From Hyalella azteca (Eukaryota; Arthropoda; Malacostraca; Amphipoda; Hyalellidae): a DNA stretch of 64,000 nt. The notes under the pieces were generated by a model. It was given only the letters and a program-made list of their open reading frames with translations, was not told the DNA's origin and made no database searches. Below are positions 59,000-64,000 of this stretch, in pieces. Both the position numbers and the translations under genes were made by a program. The stretch's first letter is position 1. Every line of letters starts with the position of its first letter. The stretch spans positions 1 through 64,000 of the forward strand of contig NW_025931823.1 of NCBI RefSeq assembly GCF_000764305.2, in the 5' to 3' direction.

Positions 59000-60140
59000 A
59001 TGGTAACACAAGGATTTTAATTCGATTTTCAAATTTTTACACCGATAAATATATTTGTATATAACGTTTAGAAAACCTATTTGATTCTTTTTATTGTCCA
59101 TGAATACCTCTTTTTAACCCCTATCAATAAATAGACCCTCAGACACCTGTCGTTGACCCCTCAGATGGTCGATATAGCCACGTTGCAGATCCGTAGCCTA
59201 AAAGATTTCCACTGCCGGACCACTAACAAATTCAAACAATTATTATTAACGAAAATACACGACAAAAAGTTCTTATATAACGAACTAAATGAAACATTTA
59301 TATGAAAACGTTAACCAATCAAATTCATATAATAAATTATTATAATTACTGCCTCCATTCACATTTATTAGTAATAAACTACCTACTATTCACCAGATAC
59401 GCGGCAGTTTCGTAGAGCATCACTACTGTGACCTGGCCACGCCCCAAGTGCCCACCTCGACCAAATTCCTTGGCCTACGCGGTGCTTGCAGTCTCATGTG
59501 CCAGAACACTGCGGACTGTCGCTTCTTCTGCCTCCTTGAAAGTGAGTAACTCCTTTCGCCATTCATAGAAATGTTTTTCTCCTAATGCATCGTGTCGTAA
59601 ATATTGATTTTTTTGTTTCAACAAGACACGAGCGATTGCTAAAATTACATTGACAGTTGACACCAAGACGTGGCAGTATCATTGAAAGTATAGATTTAGG
59701 TTGTTCGTCCTCATTTCATTTGTTTCGGCTACGCATCACAAGCGGTTTAAATGTTACATCACTGTTAAATAATATATGAAGGATTAGATAACATGTTTAA
59801 ACAGCATAAAACAGTACCGTATCTAATATTAAAATTTCACAATTATTTGTTGCTTGATGCAAAGCATATTTATCTTTTAATATCTTCCATTGGGCTTCAT
59901 TCCATCATCTTCTTATCTATTGGGCTTGAATAAAATTTTTTATTTGTTTTATATAATTGTCAGCTGCCGTATTATATGTTTAGCTTTTGCTGTATTTTGT
60001 ATTGAGTTTTCTCATGATCGGGTTCTAGCAGTATAGGGGAAATACAAGGGACTATTAAACGGAAAAGATTAGAATGAAACCTGTTTCTATTAAACATACA
60101 TATTGGGACGCTTCGGAAAATTGCAAATTATAAACAACGG
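59000..60140. other. spacer
   Basis: AT-rich. A 63-codon minus ORF at 59475-59666 (YLRHDALGEKHFYEWRKELL) has no recognised family. Confidence 0.35.
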
Positions 60141-60143
60141 CTA

Positions 60144-61350
60144 CAGTGGCGGAAATGGCTATACGGTCATCCAGTTTTCTCTAAATATTTTTTTCTTACA
60201 CAAAAAATATGGGATTATAATTATACGAGGCTAAACTACGTTTAAAAACGGTTCCATCGCTTTGCGAAAAAAAAATAATTTTTTCAACATATATTAGAAG
60301 TAAAGATGAAAATTAGAAAAACCTAAGTGGAAATGATTATAAGACCAGGGTAGGTTTTTCTCCATTTCAGTATCTCCCTGTAATATTTTCACGTTAAAAA
60401 GTACAGCAACATAAAGAATATCTTGATTTTTGCCATTTAGCGTACTTCTGGTGTAGTTCAGTGTCCTCATTTATATTTTAAAGTAAAAAAGATGCCAAAG
60501 AGGACAAGATCGACTCACAGAGGCCGAGGAGGCGCAAATTTTGGCCTTTGCGAAATGCGGTAGAAGCCAATGGGACATAGCAAAGAAACAAAACCTTCAA
60601 AAACCGTTGTACGATCGTTTTTTGCGAATTCGGACGGCTATACGGATGAAAAAAGCACGCTAGCCCAACCCCAAAATTAACCGACAGGGATCTAAGGCGA
60701 CTATTTTCAGAGGCTTCTAAAGCTGGCGCTAACTCTACTTCTATAAGGGTGGCCCAGTGGTTAAAGTTCAGAGTACTAAGATTGACGCAGAGAGGCGCTG
60801 GTTCGATCCCAGCTCTGTGCGCCAGTTTCTGGTCAGAATCAGCAAGGAGGCCGGGCGGTTAAGCACAGCAGAATTATAGCAGTGAGTTGCGCGTTCGAGA
60901 CCGTAACAAGCTGTGAATATATTGCGATGTTAAGAGTCGGCGACAGGCCTACGGCCTTATATAAACGCTGAAACCGCTATTATTATCATTATTATTATTA
61001 TTATTATAAAATTGGCCCCTGGAGTTGAAGTGACTGCACGACGCATCCGTCAGATATTACATGACTCAAAGAAATTCAAGTATATGAAGCGGAAAAATGC
61101 CCCTATATATGCTCAGACAAAAGCATATTATCAACGACTGAAATTTGCTGAAGAAAATGTGCTTATCGGTGAGGGATTTATTTTCAGTAATGAAAAGAGT
61201 CCAATCATGATGGTCCAGATGGATGGTAATGTTTTTGGCTCCATCTGTACCGTGAGCCTGAATTCTTTTCCAAGCGGCAATCTGGTGTTAGATATTTAAA
61301 ATAAAATATTTAGAGAAAACTGGGTGGTCGTACAGCCATTTCCGCCACTG
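60144..61350 (+). mobile_element. decayed Tc1-like element with a SINE inserted in it
   Basis: Ends CAGTGGCGGAAATGGCTATA (left) and, inverted, CAGTGGCGGAAATGGCTGTA (right), with CCAGTTTTCTCTAAATATTT following inside both. TA precedes the left end; the right neighbour is CA, probably mutated TA. Transposase pieces: MPKRTRS (60492), then LTEAEEAQILAFAKCGRSQW after a frameshift, then, beyond the SINE, VTARRIRQILHD, QRLKFAEENV, FIFSNEKSP and MDGN. The catalytic core after this is missing. Without the SINE the element is about 940 bp. Confidence 0.85.
60747..61009 (+). mobile_element. dimeric tRNA-like SINE inside the Tc1-like element
   Basis: Has both tRNA-like halves: TGGCCCAGTGGTTAAAG with GGTTCGATCC, then GGCCGGGCGGTTAAG with CGTTCGAGACCG, and a long ATT tail. 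It splits the transposase between NSTSI and KLAPG. TATAA before the SINE and after its tail looks like the target duplication. Confidence 0.9.
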
Positions 61351-61735
61351 CACTGCGAAACGTACGTGAATATTGAAATTTATTCTATTTAAAATTGATC
61401 TCTTAATCCGTTCAATTTTTATACTGTTCCCGAAAATTATTAATAGTTAATCTCCTTAGCACAGCAGAATTTCCTCTCATATAAAATTTTCCCGTTTCAT
61501 CAGTCAAATTAAGCTGCGGTTTTCGTATGGTAAGGTGATTTGATGCAAAGGGGGGAAGGGGGGGTAGATGCATTTGGTCATTATTCTGGAAAACACTACT
61601 ATAAACGCTTCACATATATGATAGGGTAATCTCGTTTTGTGACAACACTTACACGCCACTTCTTGAGAGCAACTGAAACTTCAATTTATCCGCCCTCATG
61701 TTATGATTGAACATTACCCCAGTGAACATTAGATT

Positions 61736-61985
61736 GGTGGCCCAGTGGTTAAAGTTCAGAGTACCAAGATTGGCGCAGAGAGGCGCGGGTTCGATCCATG
61801 CAGCTCTGTGCGCCAGTTTCTGGTCAGAATCGGCAAGGAGGCCGGGCGGTTAAGCATATCAGAATTGTAGCAGTGAGTTGCGAGTTCGAGACCGCAAAAT
61901 GCTGCGAATGTTCAGTTATGTTAAGAATCGGCGACAGGCCTACGGCCTAATAACGCTGAAACCGCTATATATTATTATATATATT
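61736..61985 (+). mobile_element. dimeric tRNA-like SINE (reference copy)
   Basis: The first half has the A box TGGCCCAGTGG (61738-61748) and B box GGTTCGATCC about 48 bp further on, the usual tRNA spacing. The second half has GGCCGGGCGGTTAAG (A-box-like, like Ser/Leu tRNAs) and GAGTTCGAGACCG (B-box-like). Then come CAGGCCTACGGCCTAATAA-type sequence, AACGCTGAAACCGCTAT and an ATT/AT-rich tail. These are internal RNA polymerase III promoter elements. It sits about 50 bp upstream of the discoidin-like exon. Confidence 0.88.
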
Positions 61986-62033
61986 TATATATATTACTTA
62001 GCTTGTAACGTGCTTCACTTACCTTGTTAACAG

Positions 62034-62563
62034 GCAAGGGTACCTGCTCTCTATTCAGCGCTTACGTGGCTGTACGTTGGCAAGGTCATCCTCCGTCTCC
62101 ATCAGGTACAGCATTCGACGCTTGTTACACCTCGTGGGGAGACCCACGTGACGTAGTGAAGACGACCTCTCCTTTCAATTACTCTTCTGTTTATCCTGGA
62201 GCCAGCACTAGTTTTGTGCATGCAATCGATGGCTACGCCTGTGAAGAACCAGGGAATCGTTTTGTCACGATTCCCGGCGCAAACTGCTCCTCACAAATTG
62301 ACTTGGAACAGATCACTCGCGTTCAGACCGTGATCTTAGCCACCGCTAATGGAGATTACATTGAAGACATGGATGTGTTCCTCGGCAACACGACCGACTT
62401 CACCCTTGGGCAGAAAATTGGACGAGTTGACGGCCGCTTGCCTGCTTGGTCGACGTATACCATCAACACCAACACCAGCGTAGCAGGACGGTACATCACG
62501 TTCTTCATGGCACTACCTCGTTACCACGGCTACGCTGAAGTGCAAGTTATTCCGCTGCCTTGA
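62034..62563 (+). CDS. last exon of an F5/8-type-C (discoidin-like) domain protein
   Basis: The exon begins after the acceptor CTTGTTAACAG with two bases completing a split codon, and runs to TGA at 62561. The 176 residues start KGTCSLFSAYVAVRWQGHPP. The middle SSVYPGASTSFVHAIDG matches the 'SS.y.g..a..avDG' signature of F5/8C/fucolectin folds. QIDLEQITRVQTVILATAN is the usual beta-strand pair (xxDLxxxxxVxxVxI), and GRYITFFMALPRYHGYAEVQ the closing strands. Four cysteines and several N-x-S/T sites (NYS, NCS, NTT, NTS) suggest a secreted or surface protein, perhaps a carbohydrate-binding lectin. Upstream exons were not identified in the window. Confidence 0.75.
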
Positions 62564-64000
62564 ACTTGTGCTTTCACTACATGGAAATATAAATGTGAGC
62601 AAGAAAGTAATAACTCAGCTCCATACCAGTTACTATTTTAACTGACGACAACTGATTTAGTCGATTGTCGAGCGGTAACCGGGCCGACATAAAAATAAAT
62701 TCTGGTTTTCTTACTGAAATTCTAATACATCGTCCATTTCTTGGTATTTCAAAATTTATTCTCGTTGTCGGTGAAAATTAGTTCTGATAGAAAAATTTAA
62801 TGACACAACCGACTATTTAAAATATTTTTCTCTCAAACATAGAAATTTAATCAAAATTATTCGTTATCCGTATGGAAATATTTGAAATGCAATCTGAAAA
62901 TCGTTTGCTGAGCAATTATCTAGCGTTCGCTGCTTAAATTCTCCATATTTTTTAATTCAGCATCTTTAAGTCGCACCAATAGTTTCAATAATGAGCGTAA
63001 TTTTTTTTGTTGATGCTGATCCCGTCAAATATGAGCAAACCAGAAGGGTTATTCGATAGTTGGGGGTTAAATAAACTGTGATGTTTATTTCCTCTTCGTT
63101 AAGTCAAATGTCAATTGAAATTAAATTAGGCTTAGTAGTCGGGAGGCTCCTGTGTGTAGTGTGCCACTTACTATTTGCGCTTTTTCAATGCGTTTGACTT
63201 TCTTGTACTAATGTTTTGCACTTCCACACCGTTTTATCCGCTCTCTCTCTCTCACTCACAATCAATTAAGCTCTTTACTTGAAATACATACTGAACATTG
63301 ATTGGTCTTGAATGCACGATCTCATTAAGCTCTCATATAAATCGAGGAATAGTTCTTGGATAACTTCAATTAGCCATTTGTTCGACTATGATTAAGCTGG
63401 CTTTTAGAAGGATCCATATTTTTATGCAATTTTCAGCTGTAATTAATTATTTTATTACACTGCTGCTGTCTCCTTGCAAACATAATTTTTCATTAGTTCT
63501 ACTCAACGTGTTATTCTAGTCGGCGTTCATTTCATTTTAGTAACATTGCATCCCTTGTTTGATATGTTAGGCTCTTTCTGGTTGGCTGTCGTTTCTCCAG
63601 TTAACTTCCAATGCTTGTCTAAAACTAGAGTTTATTCCTCCAAACACACATCCTAGATTTATTGTGCTATTTAAAATTTTTTCTTGTTTTAATGCAAGCT
63701 TTTTGCGAGCGACGGTGAAGTTTGAACCTCCCTCAGCCCAGCAGTGCTCTCTCTAGTAAGGTTCTAATTTGCCTCATTTTAAAATTAATTTTGTCCGTTG
63801 ATTACTTCGCTTTGCTTTGTTCACTTTGTCCGACAAGAAAAAACATCGGCTCGTCTTATATTTGATATTCTTGGCATCGTTTTTAAATGACAGTAGGCGT
63901 ATAGGAGAACGAGTTTGTCCCTCTCGTTCGTGCGCCGATCGAGGTACACTTTATAATCAAGCTCATTTCTTTCTTGTGTATACACTATCGTTTCTTATAA
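62564..64000. other. 3' UTR and flank
   Basis: A possible polyadenylation signal AATAAA lies at about 62695. The rest is AT-rich with a short CT run at 63240-63255, and no recognised gene. Confidence 0.45.

Noticed and set aside
61738..61910. True tRNA genes at the A/B boxes
   Set aside because: The tRNA-like halves lack a convincing acceptor stem and occur in five dispersed copies with a common 3' tail, so they are SINE parts.

Overview
This window is animal nuclear DNA, most likely from an arthropod (insect or crustacean; I cannot narrow it further). The grounds are spliced C2H2 zinc-finger genes with GT/AG introns, mariner, hAT, piggyBac and Tc1-like DNA transposons, Jockey- and CR1-type LINE remnants, a tRNA-derived SINE family and many minisatellites. 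No bacterial operons, CRISPR arrays or genuine tRNA/rRNA genes were seen. One 180-base assembly gap lies at 24496-24675.

The left half is organised by a segmental duplication. Copy 1 runs from about 9.46 to 20.17 kb and copy 2 from about 24.68 to 34.16 kb. A third fragment (1-1190) matches only the first part of the unit. Each full copy carries the same layout: a 44-bp minisatellite, a SINE, a short conserved ORF that may be an alternative last exon, and a four-exon minus-strand zinc-finger gene whose first intron contains a dead mariner. The reading frame, phases and splice sites of the zinc-finger gene can be joined in both copies, giving predicted proteins of 484 aa with 9 fingers (copy 1) and 513 aa with 10 fingers (copy 2). 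Comparing the copies gives natural before/after pairs for several events: a TTAA-flanked element present in copy 1 with a clean empty site in copy 2, one extra zinc finger in copy 2, and one extra intronic repeat unit in copy 2.

Between about 2.3 and 10.1 kb lie five unrelated minisatellites (27, 21, 54, 25 and 44 bp units) plus LINE debris. From 34 to 46 kb the window is a transposon graveyard: a LINE split by a hAT element that itself contains a mariner, a second TTAA-flanked element, a piggyBac derivative keeping a 27-codon transposase start, and further reverse transcriptase fragments. From 46 to 56 kb there are two members of a terminal-inverted-repeat family, a Jockey-like LINE with overlapping ORF1/ORF2 on the minus strand, and two tiny palindromes (33 and 31 bp) that each sit between exact 8- or 9-bp direct repeats. 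The right end (56-64 kb) has tandem repeats, a Tc1-like element broken by a SINE, another SINE, and the last exon of a plus-strand gene encoding an F5/8-type-C (discoidin-like) domain.

The genes that look alive are the two zinc-finger paralogs and the discoidin-like exon. Nearly everything else is mobile or repetitive DNA. The most unusual signals are the minimal palindromic insertions, the dimeric tRNA-like SINE, the TTAA element with its matched empty site, and the 27-bp minisatellite that arrays CACGTG E-boxes.
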